A stretch of DNA of 13,758 nucleotides from JANYCD01 sp043738625 (GTDB lineage Bacteria; Pseudomonadota; Gammaproteobacteria; Burkholderiales; Rhodocyclaceae), in NCBI GenBank assembly GCA_043738625.1, contig JAYUFR010000173.1, positions 1 to 13,758 of the forward strand, in the 5' to 3' direction. Shown here in pieces: positions 6,909 through 13,712 of the stretch (positions are counted from its first letter, which is position 1; each line of letters begins with the position of its first letter). Below the pieces are notes generated by a model. It saw only the letters and a program-made list of their open reading frames with translations, had not been told where the DNA came from and did not search any database. The position numbers and the translations under genes are program-made.

Positions 6909-8429
6909 ATGCCAGCGATTGACATGGCCAACGAGATCGAACTGAAGCTGTCCTTGGCGGAACAATCACGGAGCTTACTGCTGCGTATGGCGTTGCTGAA
7001 AGGCGCCACTTCCCGGCAGACGCAGCAACTCGTCAATCTTTACTACGACACCCCAGCACTTTCTTTGCACAAGCGCGGGATCGCGTTACGCCTGCGCAAA
7101 CAGGGAAAAATCTGGCTCCAGACGGTCAAATGCGCCGGCAGCTCATCTGCGGGACTTACCAGCCGGCCGGAGTGGGAAACACCTTATGTCGGTCACTTCG
7201 ATTTCGACGCCATTGACGATCCGGAAATACGTCGCTGGATGAATCGTCCGTCGCTACGGATGAGGATTGTGCCGCTGTTCGAAACCAACTTCCGGCGCAC
7301 CACCTGGCGCTTTGAACCTGCACCCGGCTCCGTCTTTCATCTCATGTTGGATCGCGGTTGGGTCGCTGCCGCGGGGCGCCGCAACCTGATCTCGGAAGTG
7401 GAGCTGGAACTTGAAAGCGGCGATATCAATGAGATTTTCAAGTTGGCGCAAACGCTGGCCGATCGCCTGCCCCTGGTGCCGCAGATTCTTTCCAAAGCTG
7501 AGCGTGGCTACCGTCTCTATCAAAATGTTCCTCTGCTGCCGGTCAAGGCGCAGCCCGTTCTCCTTGCCGCTGATGGTTCGCCGCTTGCCGCTTTCCGTCA
7601 GATCGCCTTTTCCTGCCTTGAACATCAGCAAGGCAACCTTGAAGGGGTGCTCCACAGTGAGAGTTCCGAATTTATCCACCAGATGCGGGTGGCGACAAGG
7701 CGACTGCGGGCTGCGATGCACCTGTTCTCTCCGCACCTGCCACCGTGTTTTGCCGACGAACTGGTGTCACCACTGCACCAATTGATGGATCACCTCGGTC
7801 GCGTGCGCGATCTAGACATACTGCTCTGCGAAACTGCCATGCCGGTGACGCATGCGCTGCCCGGCGAGCCGCGCTTGGCGATGCTGATCGGCGCTATCAA
7901 CGATCGCCAGCGTGTTGCGAGAGAGGCGGCAGTGCTCCACTTGCGTTCGATCGCATACGGCCGCCTGATGCTCCTGATCACCACGCTGCTACACCGCCCG
8001 CCCTTTACGGAATTGGCGCCGGCGAAAACTACCGCTGCCTTCGCTTCCGGCAGGCTCCAGCGACTGAGGAAGAAAACACTTGCGTTGGCTGAAACAGCGA
8101 ATACGGAGGATCCCGCGTCATTGCATCGACTACGCATAGGCGTTAAACGCTTGCGCTATGCCTTGGAGTTCTTTGCGTCGCTTTATACGGGAAAGGCGCT
8201 GCGGAAATTGCTCTACCAACTCGGTGTCTTGCAGGATGAACTGGGACAATTGAACGACCTGGTCAATTCTGGCGTGCTCCTAATGCAATGCGCCGGCGAC
8301 GACTCTCGCCTGCGCGAGGCGGTTTCACTCGTAGGCGGCTGGCACGCTTCGCGCCACCGCGAACTGATCGCGCGCATTCCGCTGCGGCTGAGGGAACTTC
8401 AGCGGCTCTCCCTGCCCACCCTGAAGTGA
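6909..8429 (+). CDS. CYTH-CHAD domain protein (putative inorganic triphosphatase, YgiF-like)
   Basis: A 506-residue two-domain protein. The N-terminal CYTH domain (about 6-205) starts with the signature EIELK (9-13). It continues with YYDTP, the basic strand RGIALRLRK (57-65), QTVK, the acidic strand EVELELE (163-169) and SKAERGY (195-201), all expected in a triphosphate tunnel enzyme. The CHAD domain (about 225-500) contains HQMRVATRRLRAAM (257-270) and, in its second half, LHRLRIGVKRLRYALEF (405-421), the histidine/arginine helices that bind polyphosphate. E. coli YgiF, with the same architecture, hydrolyses inorganic triphosphate; a similar role is likely but inferred. Two ATGs are possible, 6909 and 6924. 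The second would give MANEIELKL, closer to the usual start, and neither has a good ribosome binding site. It is followed by a 396-bp gap and then a convergent operon. Confidence 0.92.
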   Translation: MPAIDMANEIELKLSLAEQSRSLLLRMALLKGATSRQTQQLVNLYYDTPALSLHKRGIALRLRKQGKIWLQTVKCAGSSSAGLTSRPEWETPYVGHFDFDAIDDPEIRRWMNRPSLRMRIVPLFETNFRRTTWRFEPAPGSVFHLMLDRGWVAAAGRRNLISEVELELESGDINEIFKLAQTLADRLPLVPQILSKAERGYRLYQNVPLLPVKAQPVLLAADGSPLAAFRQIAFSCLEHQQGNLEGVLHSESSEFIHQMRVATRRLRAAMHLFSPHLPPCFADELVSPLHQLMDHLGRVRDLDILLCETAMPVTHALPGEPRLAMLIGAINDRQRVAREAAVLHLRSIAYGRLMLLITTLLHRPPFTELAPAKTTAAFASGRLQRLRKKTLALAETANTEDPASLHRLRIGVKRLRYALEFFASLYTGKALRKLLYQLGVLQDELGQLNDLVNSGVLLMQCAGDDSRLREAVSLVGGWHASRHRELIARIPLRLRELQRLSLPTLK

Positions 8430-8825
8430 CATTGCCGTATCCACAATCAATAGTCAGAAAATAGTACCTGCCTTCGGGAAGCCTTTATGCCCTTCGGGAG
8501 CGTCGACGGCCAAGATGCCTGACTGCCTAGACACCCTTTAACGGATTTAGAAAAAGATCGGCATGTTCCTCTTGCGGTTTTCTCCACCGCAACTGAGTCG
8601 TGTATGCGCGTGCCGCGCACGCGCTGATTCACATCAGCGGATTCAGTCTGTCATGGCACGCACTGCGGCTTTTGCCGTGCCTGGTCGCGTGTATGACATT
8701 CGCAGTTGAACTCCTGCGACATGTAATAATTTGAACGGGAGCGAGTTTGCCAAAGGCTTACTTCAGGGCGCTAACGTACAGAGAAAATATTATGGCGGCG
8801 CCATAGTCGGCTCCACGTTCGTGCA
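8430..8825. repeat. Convergent intergenic region rich in inverted repeats
   Basis: No convincing gene lies in these 396 bases. The structure seen is: a direct repeat CCTTCGGGA at 8471-8479 and 8491-8499, exactly 20 bases apart, each with a TTCG core; a perfect 8-bp stem GCGCGTGC-CGC-GCACGCGC at 8606-8624; an overlapping perfect 7-bp stem CGCTGAT-TCAC-ATCAGCG at 8622-8639, sharing three bases with the previous one; and TCGCAG-N8-CTGCGA at 8700-8719. None of these is followed by a T run on the plus strand, so none is a standard terminator for the CYTH-CHAD gene. They may be remnants of small palindromic repeats or a structured RNA. Confidence 0.4.
8780..8805 (-). terminator. Intrinsic terminator of the four-gene ligase operon
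   Basis: Read on the minus strand, TATGGC-GCC-GCCATA forms a perfect 6-bp stem with a three-base loop, followed by AATATTTTCTC. It begins 20 bases beyond the stop codon of the N-formylglutamate amidohydrolase-type gene. Position, stem and the U-rich tail fit an intrinsic terminator, though the tail is not a pure T run. Confidence 0.45.
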
Positions 8826-9629
8826 TCACCCTGGCTGTTGCGACAAACTACTTTTGCCGCTTGGCATGTAAGCGTGTACGCGCGACAACCTCGTCTCGTG
8901 GAATTCCGCCGGCCCTTGGCAACCCTGAATCAGGGCCGCAGCAAGACTGGAGATTATCTGGGTCTGTAGCTGTTGTCGTGACTTCCTGCCCGCCAGCAAG
9001 ATCCGTTGGTTGATTTCCAGCTCGACGCCGATATATTCGTCGGCCGCGAAACGGCGGCGCAAGTAAGCCGCAAGTCCGTCGGATTTTCCCTTATAGGGAT
9101 AGTTGCGACGCACCCGCAGGCCCGATTCCAGTGCCTTGAGGTGGGTGTGCCATTCCTTGCACAAGGCGGCCTCGCCGGCCCGCGCCGGATCATAGAGCAG
9201 TCCAACATCGGCGGTACGGTCGATGCCGTCGAGTTCGGGCGTGAAGCTGTGGCTGGAAAGATGAATTACGCGCTTGCCGCTCGCCAGCGCATACACGATT
9301 GCGGACTCTGCGCGGGCGCGAAACGGCAGGTAGTAGTCATTGACGATCCGTTGCCGGCTGCTGTCTGGCAACCCGCGCACCCACTCGGCGTGGAGTCGCG
9401 GATGCGTAAGCGAGCGGTTAAGGTCCACCAGCAGGCGGCTGATGGTCGAGAAAACCAATGTTGCACCGAAAGCTTGCGCCATCTCACGGGCCACTGCCAG
9501 GGCACCGATATCAAAGCCACGATGACTTTGCAGCAAAGCTTCGTGACCGACAAAGCTGTCCTGATAGCGGGGGGGAATTCGGTTGCCGCCATGTTCGCAT
9601 GTCACCAGGAATGCGTGCCGTTCGTCCAT
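8826..9629 (-). CDS. N-formylglutamate amidohydrolase family protein
   Basis: A 267-residue protein with the full motif series of this zinc-dependent family: TCEHGGNRIP (10-19), SHRGFDIGA (35-43), LLVDLNRS (66-73), HLSSHSFTPELDG (123-135), DVGLLYDP (141-148), NYPYKGKSDGL (177-187) and GVELEINQ (201-208). Glu13, His14 and His127 are candidate zinc or catalytic residues. Classical members release formate from N-formylglutamate at the end of histidine breakdown. Here no hut genes are near, and the gene is last in an operon with two amide ligases and a peptidase, so it more likely cleaves an N-acyl or amide bond made by that system (inference). The ATG at 9629 is chosen because GAAGG lies six bases upstream and it starts 8 bp after the preceding stop; an in-frame GTG at 9659 would overlap that gene by 22 bases. 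A C7 run lies near codons 18-20. Confidence 0.88.
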   Translation of the reverse strand: MDERHAFLVTCEHGGNRIPPRYQDSFVGHEALLQSHRGFDIGALAVAREMAQAFGATLVFSTISRLLVDLNRSLTHPRLHAEWVRGLPDSSRQRIVNDYYLPFRARAESAIVYALASGKRVIHLSSHSFTPELDGIDRTADVGLLYDPARAGEAALCKEWHTHLKALESGLRVRRNYPYKGKSDGLAAYLRRRFAADEYIGVELEINQRILLAGRKSRQQLQTQIISSLAAALIQGCQGPAEFHETRLSRVHAYMPSGKSSLSQQPG

Positions 9630-9637
9630 GCCGGCCT

Positions 9638-10885
9638 TCACGCGCCCTCGAACAGGCACCCGTTGGCGAGACAGTCGCAGAGTTGCAGGTAGACGGCCGC
9701 CAACTGAGCGCGGGAGAAGCCTTTGCCGAGCACGCGCATGATCCGGCGCGCGAGCGGACCGCGGTTCATAATGTGATCAAGCGGACCACGGTGCGCCACT
9801 GCCAGCAAGGGATCGGCGCTGGTGGCGTCCAGCAGATACTGCCAAAGTTCCCGAGCCTCGCAGCGGCGTTGCGGGAAGCCCAGCAGAGCGAGGTATTCCG
9901 CATTGCAGATAACAGCACGGTCGGCATCGTGGATGCAGGCGCCAAGGATTTCTGCCAGGCTGTCCGTACCCATCTTCTGTTGCGCGGCCAGCGTCGACCA
10001 TCGGCAGGAATACAGGGAACGGACGACGGCACTGGTCAGGGCAGCGATGGCAATATCCGCTTGCGGACATTCTTGCACGTCGATGACGCGAATCTCCAAC
10101 GCATTGCGGTCGAAGCGTGGGATGGCCCCGCGGGCATTAAGCCACTCGTGCCGCAGAACAGCCTCGGAATCAAGGGGGGCGATTTCCCGGTACATAGGCG
10201 CCAGTACCGTCGCTTCATACTCGATGCGGCAGGTGGCGGTGTCGGGGATAAAGCGACCAATTAGCGAGGGGACGCGCGCCGGGTGAAAACGGTAACAGGT
10301 CAGACGGAAATCGAGGTCTTCGCGCATCCGCCCGTCCGCCACCGGCGAACTCGCCGCAAGCGCCGGCAGGATTGGCAGCAGCAGGCGCACTGCGGCGTGC
10401 AGACGAGCGAACTCCTCGTCGTCGGCAAAGGGCAGGTTCACGTGCATGCTCTGAATGTTGGCCCAGCCGTGTGTGCCGCAATCGAAGATACGGTGGTAGG
10501 TGCGGTAAATGGCTTCGTTCTCGTGCAGCCAAAGTTGCATTTCAACCGCCGGGTTCATCCACGGATGCATGGCGCCGGGCATGAGCCGCGCTCCGAACTC
10601 GGCGAGCAGCCCGTCGATGCGTCTAATTTCCTCTTGGAAGCCCGTGACGAGGCCCTCCAGCCGCGCTAGCGGAACCTTATTCTTGACCTCGACGACGTGC
10701 CGCACGAGTTCGTTGGACCAGTCGATGTGCCCCGCGCTCGCCTTAGTCGCGGGGGCAGCTGCGATCTTGCGCAACAACTCATCGGCGATTGGCCGTACTG
10801 CGAGGCTGTCGCGATCCACAATCATGTATTCCAGCTCGATGCCGAAGACCGAGAACGCGTTCAACGGTGCCGTGATCGCCTTCAT
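9638..10885 (-). CDS. GCS2-family carboxylate-amine ligase (glutamate-cysteine ligase-like)
   Basis: A 415-residue protein of the glutamate-cysteine ligase type 2 / YbdK group, which has the glutamine-synthetase fold. Seen in the sequence: FGIELEYMIVD (14-24), whose acidic residues bind metal-ATP; HVVEVKN; MPGAMHPWM (102-110); QSMHVNLPFADDEE (145-158); LAASSPVADGR (177-187), a hallmark of the family; and ALEIRVIDVQECP (262-274). These enzymes activate a carboxylate with ATP and join it to an amine, classically glutamate to cysteine. The true amine and acid here are unknown. An ATG at 10885 overlaps the upstream TGA as ATGA and fits the same arrangement seen one gene earlier; a GTG at 10894 is the longer alternative. 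The protein is probably cytoplasmic, with no signal peptide or membrane helix. It lies between the ATP-grasp gene and the N-formylglutamate amidohydrolase-type gene, so it is likely part of their pathway. Confidence 0.88.
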   Translation of the reverse strand: MKAITAPLNAFSVFGIELEYMIVDRDSLAVRPIADELLRKIAAAPATKASAGHIDWSNELVRHVVEVKNKVPLARLEGLVTGFQEEIRRIDGLLAEFGARLMPGAMHPWMNPAVEMQLWLHENEAIYRTYHRIFDCGTHGWANIQSMHVNLPFADDEEFARLHAAVRLLLPILPALAASSPVADGRMREDLDFRLTCYRFHPARVPSLIGRFIPDTATCRIEYEATVLAPMYREIAPLDSEAVLRHEWLNARGAIPRFDRNALEIRVIDVQECPQADIAIAALTSAVVRSLYSCRWSTLAAQQKMGTDSLAEILGACIHDADRAVICNAEYLALLGFPQRRCEARELWQYLLDATSADPLLAVAHRGPLDHIMNRGPLARRIMRVLGKGFSRAQLAAVYLQLCDCLANGCLFEGA

Positions 10886-12348
10886 GTCAGGCACTGCCTG
10901 CTCGCCGCCATCCTGCGGGCAAACACACTCATGACATCACAATAGAGGGCATCTTTCAGCACGCCGTCCTCGGCGCCAGCATCGACATTGGGATTGTCGT
11001 TAACTTCGATCACACAATAGCGGCTGCCCAACTGCTTGATGTCCACCCCATAGAAGCCGTTGCCGATCAGGTTCGCCGCCTTGAGGGCGAGCCTAATAAC
11101 CTGTGGCGGAACTTCCTCCAGGGATAGGGCCTCGGTCGTGCCGTCCTCGTGAGTGTTCCTTTCGACTTCGTGCCGAATGATTTGCCAGTGTCCTGGCACC
11201 ATGTGGTACTTGCAGACGAACAATGGGCGACGGTCGAGAATGCCCACGCGCCAGTCGAATTCTGTCGGCACATACTCCTGGGCGACAATCAGCTCTGACT
11301 TCTCCAGCAGGCGGCTGACTAGGGCGCGCAACTCAACTTCCGACTCGGCTTTGACCACCCCCAACGAGAGCGAACTATCGGGTTGCTTGAGGACGCAAGG
11401 CAAGTCTAGGGCCGGGATGATTTTATTAACATTGTCGCGATGCACGAGCAGGGTCTTCGGTATCGGAATGCCGTAGCGCGGCAGCAGTTCGGCTAGATAG
11501 ACCTTGTTATTGCATCGCAGAATCGAGTCGGGATCGTCGATCACCACTAGTCCCTCAGCCGCGGCGCGCTTCGAAAAGCGGTAGGTATAGTGGTTCAAGA
11601 AAGTATTGTCGCGAATGAAGAGTCCGTCGAAGTGCCCCAAGCGTAACAAGTCGGAACGGTTGATGACTTCGGCCTCGATGCCCACTGCATGGGCAGCCTT
11701 TTCGAACTTCGCGATGGCTTTATCGTTGGAGGCCGGATGAGGATTGTCACAATCATGCAGAATCGCCAGATTAAAACGGGGGTTGCGGCGTCGCACTCGC
11801 GGAAGGTGGCCGGCGAAATAGCTGCCTGCCGCCGCAGCGATGGAATCGTAGTGGTTCGGCGGAATGTCGGCGACCGCGATCGGCTTGACGCTTTTTATCT
11901 GCCAGTTCCTGTCTTTACGCGCGAACCGGGCTCGCAATAAGGGAACCTGGAACAGGTCGAAAATCTGCCGGCTCAGAGCATCGTAGCGGGCCGCGACATT
12001 GCGGCCGAAATAGATGCTGAGGGTGAACTCGTCCGCTTTGATTGGCGCTAGGCATTTCGCAATCACTTTGCTGAGGCCGGCCGTCATGAAGCGAATCTGG
12101 TCTTGGGATTGCAGGTCGCCGATGGCGCTGACGCGCGGCAGAGACTTGTGTCCCCGCGCTTCGGCCTGCAGCGAGACATAGTAGCCGAGACTCTGATAGC
12201 GGTAGGATTTGCACAGGTTGTAGACCTGTGCAACGCGCGCGCTGCCGTAGGCCGGATCAGTGAGGTAGGTCCGCGCCGCGACGATACTCACGTCGGGAAT
12301 CGCCAGTGGCCAGTCCTCGGGATTATCGACGGCGAAGATTACACTCAT
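10882..12348 (-). CDS. RimK-type ATP-grasp ligase with extended N-terminal (RLAN-like) region
   Basis: A 488-residue protein. The C-terminal half is an ATP-grasp ligase of the RimK group: DDPDSILRCNNKVYLAELL (271-289), PIPKTLLV, the ATP-binding LPCVLKQPDSSLSLGVVK (316-333), AQEYVPTEFDWRVGIL (356-371), GVDIKQ (434-439) and the metal-binding IEVNDNPNVD (447-456). RimK enzymes add glutamate residues to a carboxyl group using ATP. The N-terminal 190 residues (ending near RRRNPRFNLAILHD) match, from memory, the RLAN domain found only with this ATP-grasp subgroup; its role is unknown. It overlaps the peptidase gene by four bases (ATGA) and the GCS2 gene in the same way, implying translational coupling and a coordinated product. 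No good ribosome binding site precedes it, in keeping with coupling. It is probably soluble. The acceptor (peptide, protein tail or small amine) cannot be read from sequence. Confidence 0.9.
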   Translation of the reverse strand: MSVIFAVDNPEDWPLAIPDVSIVAARTYLTDPAYGSARVAQVYNLCKSYRYQSLGYYVSLQAEARGHKSLPRVSAIGDLQSQDQIRFMTAGLSKVIAKCLAPIKADEFTLSIYFGRNVAARYDALSRQIFDLFQVPLLRARFARKDRNWQIKSVKPIAVADIPPNHYDSIAAAAGSYFAGHLPRVRRRNPRFNLAILHDCDNPHPASNDKAIAKFEKAAHAVGIEAEVINRSDLLRLGHFDGLFIRDNTFLNHYTYRFSKRAAAEGLVVIDDPDSILRCNNKVYLAELLPRYGIPIPKTLLVHRDNVNKIIPALDLPCVLKQPDSSLSLGVVKAESEVELRALVSRLLEKSELIVAQEYVPTEFDWRVGILDRRPLFVCKYHMVPGHWQIIRHEVERNTHEDGTTEALSLEEVPPQVIRLALKAANLIGNGFYGVDIKQLGSRYCVIEVNDNPNVDAGAEDGVLKDALYCDVMSVFARRMAASRQCLT

Positions 12349-13070
12349 GTCCGTCGCCCGCCCGGGGGCTGGATGATCAGCAAGTTGGCATCGTGCGTGA
12401 CGATACCGAGCAGAATAGCGCCAACGACACGATCGATGCTGAGCCAGTAGTCACGTGCGGGTCCATAGGGATGTGGCCCGTAGGGATCCGCCACTTGCAC
12501 CGTGCGCTCCGGCCGGTCGTACCCGACGAGAACAACGAAATGGCCTCCCGGCGTCCCGCGGATGTCGTCTGCTTCGTTCTTCGGGCCATATTCGCGAATA
12601 GCCCGGTAGAGATAGGTCGAACTGAGTCCTGTAATGATCGGCCGCCGGCGGCGCAGCAAACCGTGCAGCATGTAGCGGGTCAGGTCCGTCAAACGCAGAC
12701 GGCCGCCCAGTCGCAGGAACTCGACATAGCCGGCGGTGACTTCCTGCACGCGTTGGTCGTGGATCTTTTCCGCACGCTGCCGCAGTAGGCGCTCTGCAAT
12801 ATCAACTTTGCCGAAAAACCAAGAAGGGTCAAACACATTCAAGTTGAAAGTATAGATAGTTGCCTTGAAGCCCTGTTTCAACGCGTCGCAGGCGAGGAAC
12901 ACCGCCACCGTGCCGCCGCGTTCGAACTTGCCGGTGCGGTCGATGATGTCTTGCAACAGCTCCTCGCGCCCCCAATAATGGTACAGGGCATGCAGGCAAG
13001 TGGGGCCGCAAGTGGTTTCGTCCGGCTGCGACAGCATATTGACGGGCAAGTAAATGCGCGGAGGCAGCAT
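12345..13070 (-). CDS. C39-like cysteine peptidase
   Basis: A 241-residue papain-fold protein. QPDETTCGPTCLHALYHYW (15-33) carries the nucleophile Cys21 in the CGP context of C39 peptidases. PGGHFVVLVGYD (174-185) supplies the catalytic His177, and VADPYGPHP (193-201) supplies Asp195. These are the three triad positions in the expected order. Classical C39 domains cut leader peptides at double-glycine sites as part of ABC exporters; here no transporter is attached or adjacent, and there is no signal peptide, so action in the cytoplasm is inferred. From memory it resembles the stand-alone C39-like family DUF3335, which is found near RimK-type ligases. It is the first gene of the four-gene operon and its stop overlaps the ligase start by four bases. 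It could trim a substrate for the ligases or remove what they add. A hairpin directly before the ATG may affect translation. Confidence 0.82.
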   Translation of the reverse strand: MLPPRIYLPVNMLSQPDETTCGPTCLHALYHYWGREELLQDIIDRTGKFERGGTVAVFLACDALKQGFKATIYTFNLNVFDPSWFFGKVDIAERLLRQRAEKIHDQRVQEVTAGYVEFLRLGGRLRLTDLTRYMLHGLLRRRRPIITGLSSTYLYRAIREYGPKNEADDIRGTPGGHFVVLVGYDRPERTVQVADPYGPHPYGPARDYWLSIDRVVGAILLGIVTHDANLLIIQPPGGRRT

Positions 13071-13088
13071 CGGCTATCTTTCTAGCCG
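13071..13088 (-). promoter_or_regulatory. Hairpin abutting the start codon of the peptidase gene
   Basis: On the minus strand CGGCTA-GAAAGA-TAGCCG is a perfect 6-bp inverted repeat with a six-base loop that ends at the base before the ATG at 13070. The loop carries the only purine-rich, Shine-Dalgarno-like sequence before this start. In RNA it would present or hide the ribosome binding site and so could control translation of the whole operon. The motif also contains the stop codon TAG of the upstream open frame. Its function is inferred from position only. Confidence 0.4.
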
Positions 13089-13712
13089 CCTGTCAACTAC
13101 CTTGACATTCGCTCCGGATGCCGTCGTTCCACAAACAGATCGCAGACCCCCATCCTGCTTATGGTATCGGCTAATCTTGCATTGATTGCCCATCAGTTTT
13201 AGCAATATTGACCATTCGCCGCTCATTAGCCATCTGCCTATGCTGCGTCTTCCACCAGTTGCACGTTCGAAGTTAACATCCGTCGTACGCCGACGCTCGG
13301 GCAAGCCGAGTCCGCGTTCTGTACGCCCATCAGCATCAATCTTGATGCTCGGGAAATCGTCAAGTCTCGCGAGCTCCGCAGCATTGATACTCGCCAGCGC
13401 GTCCGAGATACGCGAAACTGGCCCCCTCGTGTCTACGGGCCGGCGCCTCATCTCACTCAAGTGCAGGCCACGGAGGCCAATGTGCGCGACCTGCAGAGAA
13501 CCCAGACCGTTCGCAACCAGCGCAATCACACGGATTACCGAGGTTGGTGGCTGCGGCTGGCAAGCGCCGGCTCTCAACAAGTTTTCGATAGGCCTTGTCA
13601 CTTCCCGTATAGCCGCTACATCATTTGCGAGCAAGCCACGTGCAACCGAGGCCCTCATAGATGGACACGGGTTGTGCGGGGAAACCTGGAGCGACCCGGG
13701 CGGTGACGACAT
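13074..13712 (-). CDS. Unrecognised 212-codon open frame upstream of the ligase operon
   Basis: An uninterrupted frame of 212 codons starts at an ATG preceded by AGAGGGAAAAG, a plausible ribosome binding site, and ends three bases before the peptidase ATG. If real it would be the first gene of the operon. I do not recognise any domain: there is no signal peptide, membrane helix or clear motif, and the sequence is rich in Arg, Leu and Ala. Against it, codon use includes many AGG, AGA, ATA and CTA codons, unlike the downstream genes, and overlapping plus-strand frames of 180 and 81 codons exist in the same DNA, so it may be a chance open frame in GC-rich sequence or a decayed gene. The rest of the right end (13713-13758) shows nothing. 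The operon promoter must lie within or beyond this stretch. Confidence 0.25.
   Translation of the reverse strand: MSSPPGSLQVSPHNPCPSMRASVARGLLANDVAAIREVTRPIENLLRAGACQPQPPTSVIRVIALVANGLGSLQVAHIGLRGLHLSEMRRRPVDTRGPVSRISDALASINAAELARLDDFPSIKIDADGRTERGLGLPERRRTTDVNFERATGGRRSIGRWLMSGEWSILLKLMGNQCKISRYHKQDGGLRSVCGTTASGANVKVVDRRLER

Noticed and set aside
8447..8632. 61-codon minus-strand frame in the convergent gap
   Set aside because: Its DNA is dominated by repeats and hairpins, there is no ribosome binding site, and the composition is unlike the neighbouring genes.
8826..9629. Histidine-utilisation (hut) gene hutG
   Set aside because: The family matches, but no other hut genes are present and the operon context with ligases argues against histidine breakdown, so no symbol is assigned.
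9006..10286. Long plus-strand frames opposite the amidohydrolase and GCS2 genes
   Set aside because: The opposite strand carries complete family motifs throughout, while these frames show none and have no ribosome binding sites.
12345..13070. C39-like gene as part of a bacteriocin export system
   Set aside because: No ABC transporter, membrane fusion protein or precursor peptide with a double-glycine leader is visible in the window.
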